A stretch of 64,000 bases of DNA from Smallanthus sonchifolius (Eukaryota > Streptophyta > Magnoliopsida > Asterales > Asteraceae). The notes below the pieces were generated by a model. It was not told the DNA's origin. It saw only the letters and a program-made list of their open reading frames with translations, and searched no databases. Shown here piece by piece: positions 53,450 to 64,000 of this stretch (its first letter is position 1; each line of letters starts with the position of its first letter). The DNA lies in contig CM042040.1 in the NCBI GenBank assembly GCA_023525975.1, positions 51,677,486-51,741,485 on the forward strand, written 5' to 3'. The position numbers and the translations under genes are program-made.

Positions 53450-55477
53450 GACTAAATTACAATTTTTGTCCTTTATGTTTTCCAAAATTATGGAATGGGT
53501 CCTTTAAAACTTTTACTTTCACTAACTGTCCTTTATTTGAAAAGTTCTCTCATTTCTTGTCTTTTTTGACTAACTGGAGTTAAATATTTCTGTTAAGTCA
53601 AGGGTATTATTGTCTTTTGGCCTAAAGGACAATTCTTATAATAGAAAGTTTACTTTACTTTTTTGTTTTCTTTCCTTTTCTTTTATTCTTCATTTATTAT
53701 TTTTGTCACTTTTATTTTATAAATATTATTTAAAATTTTATTAATTAACCAACTTATTTATTTTATAAAGATATATATTATTTATTTATTTATCTATCTA
53801 TTTTCGTTTGTTTGAATAAGTAGTATACTTTTTTCACTTTTATTTTAAAGATTTCGTTAATATTTTATCAATTAATTAAGCATTTATTTTATAAAAATAT
53901 TTTTTTTTATATTTTTATAATTTATTTGTTTTCTTTTTTATTAAGCTATTTACTTTTCTCATTTTACAATTATTATATTTTTATACTATTTATTATATAT
54001 TAGAGATTTAGTAAAGTTTAAAGTTTATTTTGTAATCATACACTCTACTCGTGAGGGTCGTGTCTCCGGATACATACATTTTACTCGGTTTCGTTGTTTT
54101 TAATGCTACTCAATTAATATTAATATTATTTTATTATAAAACCCTTCTAAAAAAGATTGCGATGTACACTCCCTATGGTTGGTCCACGTGTATTTTTATT
54201 AACACCAAACTTCTGTGTACGTTAAAATAATAGCTGCTGAAAAAGTTAAACCAACTTCCATTTGGTTCATCTGGTTATGTCGTCCCCACCCCCACCCACA
54301 AATTCTATTCTTACCATCAACACAAGTTCGATTGCTAGGGATGGAATTTATTTTCACATTTTTTTTCTTTTTCATTTGACATTTTTATTCTTTCGCTTTA
54401 CCATTCTGTTTTATTATCTCTAAGTGGTCCACGTGGTAAATATTTTTTCTTTCTAATTCCTTCCGCGTAATGCGAAAAAAAAAACACGCTCCCGTCGCGA
54501 AGTGAGGGCATTATTTCATTTTAAGCCCTTATAATATATATACAATATACGCGCTTAGCACGTTTGTTCTACTAATTTTGTTTTCTGTGCTAACTTTCGG
54601 TAGTTACTTTTTTTTTAAATGGGAACGTGAGGTTGTTTTTGGATTTTCTTTGTGAGCATTCCGGAATAAATTTCTTTAAAATCATGTATATATATATTTT
54701 CCTGTTATATTTAGATTCTAAAAATCATTTCTAAATATGTTCTAGGGTTAGAATATATCAACTTCTCTTAATGGTTGTTTACACAACTTAATCAACTCAA
54801 TCTCAAAAATCATATCAATCTTTATATTTTTTTAGGTATATTCATTTGCGTAATCGTTCCTTCACATATTTATATTTTTGCATATTGGTTAATATAAATA
54901 TACTATAAAAATTAAAAAAAAATCACTTCAAACTCGTACTAACTCTCTAATATATAATAAATAGTATAAAAAATATAATAACTGTAAAATGATAAAAGTA
55001 AATAGCTTAATAAAATAAAATATATATATATTTATATAAAATAAAAAGTTGCTTAATTATTTGATAAAATATTAACGAAATCTTTAAAATAAAAGTAAAA
55101 AAAGTATATTACTTATTCAAACAAACGAAAATAAATAAATAAAAAATATATATCTTTATAAAATAAATAAGTTGGTTAATTAATTAATAAAGTTTTAAAT
55201 AAAATCTATAAAATAAAAGTGATAAAAAGAATAAATGAAGAATAAAAGAAAAGGAAAGAAAACAAAAAAATAAAGTAAACTTTCTATTACAAGAATTGTC
55301 CTTTAGGACAAAAGATAATAATACCCTTAACTTAACAGAAATATTTAACTCCAGTTAGTCAAAAGGACAAAAAACGAGAGAACTTTTCAAATAAAGGACA
55401 GTGAGTGAAAGTAAAAGTTTTAAATGACCCATTCCATAATTTTGGAAAACATAAAGGACAAAAATTGTAAATTAGTC
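53450..55477. mobile_element. 2.0-kb foldback element, 9-bp TSD
   Basis: GACTAAATTACAATTTTTGTCC at the left mirrors GGACAAAAATTGTAAATTAGTC at the right. The arms are about 550 bp and roughly 95% alike. The exact duplication TAAATTAAA is at 53441-53449 and 55478-55486; the left copy overlaps the TSD of the 48735-53436 element by 5 bp. The centre (54020-54930) is AT-rich and has no gene. Confidence 0.9.
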
Positions 55478-55486
55478 TAAATTAAA

Positions 55487-56151
55487 GAATAATTAATTTA
55501 TCTTTACTTTTACTAAAGCTATAAAATATTCTAATTTTTTTTTCCCAATTATTTTGTCTTTTCTAATTTTTTTGGTTTTTTTTTGTTATGTTTCCCTATT
55601 GAGTTTTTTAATTCCCAAATTTTTTCACCCCTCTTTTTTACGTTTTTTCATTGTTTTTCCGTCTATGTTTACTATGTTCTTTATCACTGGATTTTGTTAA
55701 CGATCATAAAAAAAACACAAGTAACAATCATCAAAATGAAAAACAAATGAATAAGTTTCAATCCATTGTGGTTCCATAAAGTACAAAAACCATTACCAAA
55801 ATTGATGTCACAATCTCCAAAATACAAAAACAAATGCCAAAAAATAGACAAATAAAAAAATGTAAACAGGACAAGAAAACTACTTAAAATTTGGTAAATA
55901 TGAAAATATGATAAATTTTAAAGTTTTTCTAAAAATAATTGTAAAATAGTCACTCTATAATTTATTTATAATAAATAAATAAAAATTGGTAATTTTTTTA
56001 TCAAGATATGAGATATATGTAATTTTGGTTTTTAATTGGATAACTATGCAATTAAAAAGATTTAGAAGGGGAGACATTTTACTTGATTTTCTCAAAGGGC
56101 TCAAGAGTCGCCCCTCCTACCAAGTAAATAATGGGTACACTACCTGGAAAT
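55487..56151. other. AT-rich intergenic stretch
   Basis: Runs of A and T and no ORF of note. I see nothing that I can name. Confidence 0.5.
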
Positions 56152-56160
56152 AATACATAA

Positions 56161-57526
56161 GTAAATTATAAATTATGTCTTTTATAATTATATGAAATTA
56201 CATAGTGTGTCCTTACACTTCAATAATAACACTGGATGTCCATTTTTTAAAAACTTCGCACACTTTATGTCGTTTTCACTAACTACTATTATCTTTTTCT
56301 ATTAGCTTTAACTAAAATTACGAAACTACCTTACTAATAAAATACAAAAAATGTAAAGTAAAGAATAACATGGGCGGGCACCATTCATGTATTTATCTTT
56401 ATTCAAAGACTGTTTATGTTACTTTGAAAAAATAAAATATTAAAAAAAATTAAGATTAAGCAATCTATCCAGATCTAATCGCTGACTTCAAAAACAATCC
56501 AAAAAGCCTTGAAATTGGAATGGGATTCTATCAAGTAATCTATTTCCAGATCTAATCGTCGGAATTCCACCACCGTCATCGGCGACCATCAAGTAATCAG
56601 CTTCCACGGTGAATGTTTTGATGTTGATGAAGAGAGTGAAGTTAGCACATAGTTTTAGATCGACTCTCCATCTCGTATCTGGATTTTCTATCCATTTCTT
56701 CGTCGTCGAAAGTGGATCTGGTGGTGCTGTAATGATCACCCCATTCGCTACACTTACCTCTTATCTCTCCTCTCTATCTGATTCATCTTCCGTTTCGAGA
56801 TGGTGGTCGTGGTCATCTCCGATTCATCTACCGATTCAAAATCAGGAGGCGACAGCGGGTACAAGTTTTCCCAGTTCCAGACAAGCATCTGAAGGTGTGG
56901 ATGCGTAATTATTAGCTTGAGCGTGATAAGTGTATTGATCTGGATTGTAACTGAAATTTTTTTTAGGGTTTTTTTTAGGAGAATAAGAAGTCGCTTGATT
57001 CAGAGAGAATATAAGGGAGTCTGACGGTAGATTTAGGTTAAATGAATGGGGGTTTGACAGTGGTGGTGGTGTCTGGTATGGGTGAAATGAAGGGGGTTTG
57101 ACGGTGGTGGTGGTGTCTGGTATGGGTGAAATGAAGGGGGTTTGACGGTGGTAGTGGTGTCTGGTACGGGTGAAATGAAGGGGGTTTGACGGTGGTAGTG
57201 GTGTCTGGTACGGGTGAAATGAAGGGGGTTTGACGGTGGTGGTGGTGATAGTTGCAAGTTCAGAAGGGGTAGGAAGCTTAGGTAAGGTTTTTTTATTTAC
57301 CGGCTATGGTTGCGAGTGCGCAAGAGGGTTTATTTTAATGTTATTTATAAGAGTATTTTAGTAGTGAGGGAAGTTTGGTAATTTTATACCTATTTAACTA
57401 AAAAGGATAACACTAGTTAGTAGAAAGGATATATAGCGTGTAAAATTTTTAAAAAAATACATCCAGTGTAAGGACACAACATGTAATTTCATATATTTAT
57501 AAAGGACATAATTTGTAATTTACTCT
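56161..57526. mobile_element. 1.4-kb Mutator-type element, 9-bp TSD
   Basis: The left end GTAAATTATAAATTATGTC mirrors the right end GACATAATTTGTAATTTACTCT over about 170 bp, including TGTCCTTACACT. The duplication AATACATAA is at 56152-56160 and 57527-57535. The left tip lacks about three bases (AGA) present at the right tip. The unique interior has a moderately GC-rich stretch (56480-56910) with overlapping ORFs on both strands that I do not recognise, and a minisatellite at 57044-57245. Confidence 0.8.
57044..57245. repeat. 44-bp minisatellite, about five copies
   Basis: The unit contains GGGTGAAATGAAGGGGGTTT and GACGGTGGT.GTGGTGTCTGGTA. Copies are nearly identical, with A/G and T/C changes at two sites. 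The minus-strand ORF 57033-57257 is its translation. Confidence 0.95.
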
Positions 57527-57549
57527 AATACATAATTGTATCATTCATC

Positions 57550-58357
57550 CTAGGTTTGAGATGGTTCTGACTGGTCAACATCCTGCGGTTCCTCGACGGA
57601 GTCTGGACCTGGAGCCTGAGCATCTGGTCCTGATGGGCTCACTGGTTCAGTGCTTTTAGGTCCTAGACCAGTCGAGGCCTTAACCATTGATGGGCGTAGA
57701 AGTCTTTCACCAATCCTGAACCCCTTGTAAAATTCTTAAGTTACCACACCTTCCTCAAATTCAGTTGACTCTTCACTCATGATAGCTTCATGCAGCTTTT
57801 ACAAGAAAAAGTCACATGTCAAACTACTTCAAAAACATTAACCATTATAATTTCTCTAGAAATAAGAAACACAACCATTGATATAAAAAATTATCTTAAA
57901 AAGTGCTTAGGTTTTCAATAAACCTGAAACCCGCTTTGTATAACAACAGCCGACATAGCAAAATGAATTCAATAAAATGATAAACAGTTTGTTGCATCAT
58001 ATGGAACCTTACACAAACTTTTGTGATAGTTGGCTTGAATCAATCAAGACTTGGTTTCTAGGTGCAAAAATGAATTTAGGTCTTGATAAAACCTGTTAGC
58101 CTTTGAAAAAGATCGTCGACTGAATTTCGAGCCAACACTCGGATTTGCCGCAACCAACTATACATCATACATATAATTTAATTTACTATTATACATATCC
58201 ATATGATATATGTTGTAAAAACAGTTGAGTGGAATCTAAAAAAGGAATTTCCAATGGATCAAATGGCTCTCCAGTAGTCTCCACAAGAACAACACCAACA
58301 GAACCTAAAATCTCCACAAACTGCTTGTATATGATCTTGAAACTGTTGTTAATAACC
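57550..58357 (-). pseudogene. GrpE co-chaperone fragment (two exons)
   Basis: Exon at about 58252-58357: INNSFKIIYKQFVEILGSVG and VVLVETTGEPFDPL. Exon at 57550-57795, after a TAAAAG acceptor: LHEAIMSEESTEFEEGVVT, a TAA stop, EFYKGFRIGERLLRPSMVKA and an acidic tail to TAG. These are the C-terminal half of the nucleotide-exchange factor GrpE, which releases ADP from Hsp70; the tail and sequence suggest an organelle-type plant GrpE. The stop where a Gln would be expected, the poor donor after FDPL and the missing N-terminus show a pseudogene. The roughly 450-bp intron is retained, so it is not a retrocopy. Confidence 0.8.
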
Positions 58358-58630
58358 CCAAACTCCAAAGCCACCCGATGAGGACAATTAACTGCCGTAT
58401 GAGCTTCAACATTCAAATAAGCAAAAAGTTAGAGATGTGTCTCAATTTCTTATGAAGAAAAACGTGTTACGATTTTTTATAGAATTCTGCATAGAAAATA
58501 TGCTATATAAGATGATACAAGACATACCTCTTAAAAATATCCACAATGAATAATATTAATTTTTGAAGATTTTCATTTCCATGTTTTCTCACCAACTCAA
58601 TCACAAAGTCCATTCCTGCAGTTCTTGAAC

Positions 58631-61558
58631 TAGGGATGAGCAGATTTTGGTACCCAATACATGTATCGTATCAGTACCGAAAAATCAAAACAGGTACCGG
58701 TACCGGGACTTGATTTTCTCTTATTTCGGTACCGGTACTGGTTGGTACCGGTACCTGTACTTTACCGAAAAGTACCCTTTTTAGTCCCGAAAATTACGGT
58801 TTGGTTTCGGTTTTGTATCTTTTGAAAACCAAAAAAACCGAACCGAACCGAACATATACATATGTTTAAATTATATATTATATGCATTCACATTTCATAA
58901 TATATAATATATTGTATTGTGTGCTTGTATGTTAAAAGTGTATACATTGTGTTACACGTATTTGCATTTATAGTATATTATTATTTATATTTATTGAATT
59001 TATAGATTATAATGTTTTTTTTATGTTGAGTATTTTTTAAAAAATTAGTAAATAGTCTAAAATATTTAGTCTCAAATGTGTGATAATCATTAGTTAATAA
59101 AAATAATTTAGGTCTAAAATTTCAAACCAAATTCATTATTTTGGGCTATTTTTCTTTTACCCCCCAAAAATTTAACCCAATTGGTTTTAAAACCAAAAAA
59201 CCGAAAAGACCGAAACTGAAAACCGAAAAAACTGAAACCGAACGGTATGGTTTTTGGTTTGGTTTTACTCCAAAACCGACCCATCCACACCCCTAGATAG
59301 AATTGTAGAAAATATGGTTTGTGTATGGAACCAAAAGTATGTTTGATAAAAAAGTACGAGCGTCGTAAATTAGATAACTACAGAACAAGGTTGTCATCTA
59401 ATATTCTTGAAGCTTTGTGTAACACCCTTAAATCAAACACCGGTAATTTAAACATTTAACACCAGACTCCCATCTTCGCGTATCGCGAAGGAACCCCAAA
59501 TCGCCTGCCCGAGAACCAGGTTCTTCGCTTCGCGTACCGCGAGAGACTGTAAACAGAAAGTTTAGTTTTTCTGCCCAGTTCAACACTTAGCCAAATTTTT
59601 CAATTTTTCACCATATCAACATGACACAAAAATTTCTAAACACTTGAGCTTTTGTTTAAAACATTCTAGCATCATTCTTTACACAAAAACTACATACGTC
59701 ATGTAACATTTACATCCTTTTTAAAGGATTTCTATTCACCCCAAAACACCAAAAATGCATACTAGAACCCGCCAATCGCCATGGACTTGACTTTGACTAC
59801 ATTGAAGCCTTTCCTACATAATATCACATATATCACCATTAGTAATGAAGATAAAACATAACAAGTAAAATCTAATTGTTTTCACCCATTCACTCATTTG
59901 ACCCGTTTCCACCCAATTAGTCATTAGGCTACATATCACTTGCATAACACCTTACAAGTTTCATTCTTTTCTTTTAACCATCACAATTAACTCATTTTCA
60001 TTTCCATTATGGCACTTATGGCATAACTTCATCACCACATTTCCATTATGATACTATATCATAACGTCATCACCACATTTTCATTATGATTATTAGATCA
60101 TAACTTCATCACCATATTTTCATTATGATATTTAAACCATAACATCATATCCATATTTCCATTATGGTATTTAAACCATAACCTCATATCCACATTTTCA
60201 TTATAGTATTACAACTATAACTGCATTCATTCACTTGTACATACATATTCATACACATTCATAACACACAACATGGTATGCAAACATAACACATGTATCA
60301 CCCTTTATCATCAATACTAAGTAAGTGCAGGAGCATTTACCTCTCGGGTTTGAAGATCCCGTTCCCCCTTCAAGATTTGCAATTTGATTACCAGAACATA
60401 TACACCTAGTTTAGTAATCTATCATATATCAAAATCACATTTTAATTAGGTTCACAACCCAATCTTCCATTTCCAACCAAACTGACCCGTTTGGGTTATT
60501 CTCATATCCAAACACCATCTTTTCACCCAAACTCACCTACTTGAGTTTCATAACCATTCCTTAACACTAACTTTTCATTTAGTCTTTAACATTAGATTAA
60601 TTTAGTGTTTTTTCAAGTGTCTAACATCATATAAACACTTAATCATTCATTAATTCATCATCCTATCATCATAACCCAAAACCCCCAATTCTTTACATAT
60701 GAACCCTAATTTCTCATAACCAAAATCAAAGGGTTCTAGGATGTTATTTACCATTCTTTACTTTTAGTTTAGCTAGATTATCAACAATATAACACTAATT
60801 AACAACATGTATCATCAAATTTCGGGTTTCTACAAAACTCACCTACTAACTCATCAATGGTGAAATCAAAAGGATGATTAACACTTACTTGATGTTAGAA
60901 GGATGATATGCAAGCCAACACCTTCACAGTCCAAGCTTCAATTGCACGATTTTGACTTCAACACCTTTTTCTCTCGTTTTCTCTTGAGATGATCGACTTC
61001 TTTCACCAACACAAATGATGAATTTTGACTTCACCAAGTCAAATATGACAGATTTGCCATATTTACAAATCCAGCCCCTCAACTTCCATTTCATCTATTT
61101 TCATTCCAAAATTAGTTAAAAACTAATATAACCAAAACACTAAGTTGAAACCCACTTGTTTCAACTTATTTCTAAAATATTATTTCCACCATAATATTAA
61201 TTAGAAATATTTATTTATTTAAAACGAAACCCGGATTTTGGTTCGTTACACTTTGATTTGTACTCACGATTGGGTGAGAGAGTCGAGAAAACCAATTGTG
61301 GATGACATAGATGATTTTTTTAAAAGATGATAATATTTGCTATAGGTATTATAAGTTCTTATCTTATTATGAAAACCAATAATTTATGAAAATCTGTATT
61401 CGGGTACCAAACTGGTACCGGGTACCGAAATATAGGTACCATACCGGTACCGGTACATATACCGATTCTATATTTTCAGTACCGGTATCGGCACCCGTTT
61501 TTTAAAAAAATTCGGGACCGGTACTTTCGGTACGGGTACGGTACCGATCTCATTCCTA
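58631..61558. mobile_element. hAT-type TIR element, 8-bp TSD, carrying a solo LTR
   Basis: TAGGGATGAGC at 58631 pairs with CTCATTCCTA ending at 61558. The exact 8-bp duplication TCTTGAAC is at 58623-58630 and 61559-61566, as expected for hAT. Both subterminal regions are packed with GGTACCGGTACCG repeats (58670-58790 and 61395-61550), typical of hAT transposase-binding arrays. A further AACCGAA-rich unit at 58790-59300, ending ATCCACACCCCTA, may be another small hAT-like insertion. The solo LTR at 59418-61250 makes up most of its length. No transposase is present. Confidence 0.85.
59418..61250 (-). mobile_element. Solo LTR, gypsy-like, minus strand
   Basis: TGTAACACCC at 59418 and TTCGTTACA ending at 61250 are complementary-type ends. 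The 5-bp duplication CTTTG is at 59413-59417 and 61251-61255. A GA-rich transcript-start-like region (AAGAGAAAACGAGAG on the minus strand near 60975) suggests minus orientation. It holds two short palindromes, CTTCGCG-TAT-CGCGAAG (59474-59490) and a variant near 59528-59544. It also has a tandem array at about 60005-60230 of five to six roughly 50-bp units with CATTATGAT.TTTAAACCATA. Confidence 0.85.
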
Positions 61559-61559
61559 T

Positions 61560-61850
61560 CTTGAACTATACAGATCTTCAAATATATCTACAGAAAAAAA
61601 ATTTTACATAAAATAAATATTGACAGGCAAAAATTATTTTTGTGGTGACCATGAGAACAATAACCGGAAAACCATATTGACTTTGACTGCCATGTGCCAC
61701 TTCGGTCGGGGTAAGGTAACTCGTAATTCTCTGTTGTTATATTTCTTGTAGGCCCGTCATCATAATACTCAATATTTATGTAAAGAGAAGTTACATGATA
61801 ATAACTAAATTAATAAATAGGCAAATAACGAGAAACAATTTATAAAAAGG
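61560..61850 (-). other. Gene-like intron/exon remnant between hAT element and GIP1-like exon
   Basis: The minus strand has a short peptide-like stretch TENYELPYPDRSGTWQSKS around 61670-61735, bounded by AT-rich sequence. It may be a further exon of the GIP1-like fragment, but I cannot confirm it. Confidence 0.3.
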
Positions 61851-61854
61851 TTAT

Positions 61855-62043
61855 ATGTAGTTTCAGAATGGTCAAAAGATAAAGGTCTCGAGAACCCGGT
61901 ATTTACATTTATATTTGCACCAAAGCTTTCAAAACTTAAGTATGAGCAATTAGCAGTGTTGACTTGCAGATGAGTTGGAATTACTAAAGAAGGGGCATCC
62001 TCCTCAGGTTGTACCATGCCCTCAACTTCCTTATACACTAAGC
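61855..62043 (-). pseudogene. GBF-interacting protein 1-like exon fragment
   Basis: The minus-strand frame reads EVEGMVQPEEDAPSLVIPTH followed by LQVNTANCSYLSFESFGANI. The VIP-HLQV-TA-CS-LSF-SFG pattern is the conserved central motif of plant GIP1-like proteins, which interact with G-box binding factors. Only this exon is recognisable. The surrounding minus-strand sequence is intron-like. It is an isolated fragment, so a relic of a larger gene. Confidence 0.6.
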
Positions 62044-62900
62044 TTTTGTATATAATTGCACTCACAAATGATAAAGATGCATCTACTTTAATTGAAACAA
62101 CATAATTATAAATATTAGTTGCTACTGTCCCACTAAAATTTCAGAGAAATCAAAATAACTAATAATTACTAAAGATAGAATTGTCCATGCAGAGAAATCA
62201 AAATATATACAGAAAACAATCAAAACCTATAAATTACAATTTAGCTACTAAAATCAGAAGCCTTCAAAGGAAAATTCAGTCAATATCAACACAAATCTTT
62301 CAGATATTTTCAAATACTCAGATCTGATCTCTCTGTATGCACATATTGTTCATCAAATCGTATGCATATACAACGAACAGTTAAATTCAGAGCTAAATTA
62401 ATGAAAAACAACAACGGAATTCGATACATAAATTAAATTTTAACTCTAAACCTTCGAATTGAACATGGAAAACTCAACTGGTATGATCGAAATTAAAATA
62501 CTTACAAGTTAATTCGGTAACAGTAACAGATTTAGAATTATCGAACAAGATAACGCTTGGAACTGAGACATACCTAAGTCAAATGAAGAATTGTGCTGCA
62601 TTTTGGTCATCTCTCTGAAACGATGAAGACTTACGCAGGCCAGCGGACGAACCCAGAAGACCGGCGGACCAAAGCCACCCAGCGAGATCGAGCCCCATAA
62701 GACCGCTGTCTCCCTTTTCTGATTCCCCACTCTCTCTTTATCTCTGTATGTGCATCTTGAAAAGCAGTCGTTTTCAGTCACACTATGGTAATTTCAATAG
62801 TGGAAGAAGAAAATGTGATTCAACCATAAAACAATAAACCCGCTCGGATTTTCATTCTTAATGATATTTCACAATTTTCATTTTATTCTTGTTTTTTCTT
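62044..62900. other. Unassigned sequence between gene fragments
   Basis: AT-rich to 62560, then a GC-richer stretch (62620-62760) with CGGACGAACCCAGAAGACCGG. A minus-strand 90-codon ORF (62509-62781) covers it but shows no domain. It might be 5' untranslated or first-exon sequence of another captured gene. Confidence 0.3.
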
Positions 62901-62902
62901 AC

Positions 62903-63470
62903 CTCAGTCTGGTCACCTAGTTTGATGACAATGGAATGGTGCATAAGTGGCACATCGATCCATTCACCATCCTTGAGTATCATCCTGAAACAGCAAAATG
63001 ATGCCACCAACATCAGTATGTGCTCTTAGTCCCTTGATCAAATATGAGGTAGGGCATAGTGGATAGTTGCTAACCTTGGTCCAAAAATTTGGAGCCTTTG
63101 ACTTTGACCCTTAGAATGCTTTCTTTAGGTAACCTTTCTCCAATCCAAAATTCTCACATAGCAAACCCAAAAGTTCCTCTGCTAATTTCTCTAGTTTACC
63201 AGCAAAATCCCTCATTACTTTCCTGCATAATTATAATCATGATCATCCACAAAAACATAATGATTTGAGTACAATGAAGATCCATTCGGTGTACAATACA
63301 CCAAATGCTGTTCACCTGTATTCATCATCAAGATCAGGGATTTCAAAGATGTTTGAATTAGGTAGATGGTGAATGAAGAACGTGCTCTCCCAGTCGACAT
63401 TATTAACTTCTGTTTTAACATCTTCTAGTGCTTTGGCTGTCACCATTTCTTTGAATCTTTGCAAATGTAC
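62903..63470 (-). pseudogene. ACC oxidase fragment (exons 2 and 3)
   Basis: Exon 2 part (about 63317-63470): QRFKEMVTAKALEDVKTEVN then VDWESTFFIHHLPNSNIFEI and PDLDDEYR, ending at TACAG/GTGAAC. Exon 3 (62903-63222, after TTATGCAG): KVMRDFAGKLEKLAEELLGL, SNYPLCPTSYLIKGLRAHTD and HTDVGGIILLFQDD, ending at GAG/GTAAG. This is 1-aminocyclopropane-1-carboxylate oxidase, the last enzyme of ethylene synthesis; the iron-binding H-D pair is visible in RAHTD. A TAA follows LKKAF, and after FQDD about 20 nt are missing, which shifts the frame before WIDVP and LMHHSIVIKLGDQ. It is broken but retains its intron. Confidence 0.88.
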
Positions 63471-63474
63471 GGGT

Positions 63475-63840
63475 AAATTCCCAAATTAATCATTAACATT
63501 ATCACTTCCAAGCCTAATAACCTAATTATTAAATCATCAACATCATCAATCATTATTAAAAATGATATAAGCAACCTCAGTCATCAATAAGAATGCTATG
63601 ACAACTAATTATAAGATTCACATGTAATAACTAAGTAGTAGCACATGATGCATCGAAGAATACAACATTTTTTAAGCAATTAATTTCCAATTTCACAAAT
63701 CAAAATTAGCTAACCCTAGAATAGCAAACCTGGTTCATCTGTAGAAACAACACAAAAAACGGGAGCCCTAATTTACGAACTCTATAGCTTACGAACAACA
63801 ATATACTAATCATAGCCCTAATTTACACGAAATCAAGAAC
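63475..63840. other. AT-rich sequence, possible intron
   Basis: Direct continuation upstream of the ACC oxidase exon 2 on the minus strand. No ACC oxidase exon 1 is recognisable. Nothing else was seen. Confidence 0.4.
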
Positions 63841-63849
63841 ACACAGTGA

Positions 63850-64000
63850 GAAAGAGACCTGAAATCGTCGTAGATGAGGTGAGATTAGGTCTAGCATCAC
63901 AAGCGAACCTAATTCTGATTTCGTTCGATACCGCACCGTTTTCTCCGTGGATTTCGACTCCATATAATCCTATGGCGGAGGAGATTGGTGGCGGATCTGG
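63850..64000 (-). other. Possible exon at the window edge
   Basis: GC-richer than its neighbours and open on the minus strand up to a donor-like TTTCAG/GTCTC near 63860 (product includes SSAIGLYGVEIHGENGAVSN). It runs off the window. No family was recognised, and a plus-strand start (ATGGCGGAGGAG at 63973) is also possible. Confidence 0.25.

Noticed and set aside
56488..56908. Overlapping 83- and 99-codon ORFs on opposite strands
   Set aside because: No recognisable domain and no decisive splice or start signals; noted only as the interior of the Mutator-type element.

Overview
The window is repeat-rich nuclear DNA from a flowering plant. SIRE-type Ty1/copia, Tekay-type Ty3/gypsy, hAT and Mutator-like elements, plant caulimovirid sequence and relics of plant genes with introns all point that way. 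An asterid such as Asteraceae is my guess, not something I can prove. I see no clearly intact host gene. Nearly everything is transposons, solo LTRs, simple or tandem repeats, captured gene fragments and one large endogenous pararetrovirus (EPRV) locus.

Layout. 1-1259: 3' part of a gypsy LTR that interrupts a decayed SIRE-like copia element (1260-7109). 7138-8619: a TIR element sitting in (TA)n, with a Mutator-type foldback nested inside it. 8652-11142: a minus-strand solo LTR with a 5-bp target duplication. 11168-19209: a TCATTGTGTAAT minisatellite, a short C-rich TIR element and a 5.3-kb TIR element. 19249-38067: the EPRV locus. 38068-39714: microsatellite and a hAT transposase relic. 39715-48455: a complete but frameshifted Tekay-type element with TTTAT target duplications. 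48735-57526: four Mutator-type foldback elements, each with a 9-bp target duplication and one nested in another. 57550-63470: minus-strand fragments of GrpE, a GIP1-like gene and ACC oxidase, split by a hAT element that itself holds a solo LTR.

The EPRV locus is the centrepiece. It has a small plus-strand protease fragment (D), an inverted segment (A), and then 1.85 genome units in direct tandem (B then C), about 8.26 kb per unit. Copy C has open ORFs throughout: ORF1 (about 160-172 aa), ORF2 (1632 aa; movement protein, coat protein, CCHC finger, a second Cys motif, protease, RT, RNase H) and ORF3 (617 aa; viroplasmin/transactivator-like). The intergenic region of B supplies a promoter, TATA box, structured leader and tRNA-Met primer site in front of C, and C carries a second promoter region downstream. 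The unit is therefore terminally redundant at the level of transcription.

Several expression signals stand out. ORF1 and the 30 nt before it contain no ATG in any frame over 530 nt. A short ORF lies 10 nt before a possible leader-spanning stem. A strong splice donor lies in the leader, and an acceptor abuts the ORF3 ATG. Both ORF junctions use the same 8-nt start/stop overlap. The layout combines badnavirus/tungrovirus-like features (ORF1, second Cys motif, leaky-scanning design) with a caulimovirus-like transactivator, so it may be an undescribed caulimovirid lineage. I could not run any search to test that.
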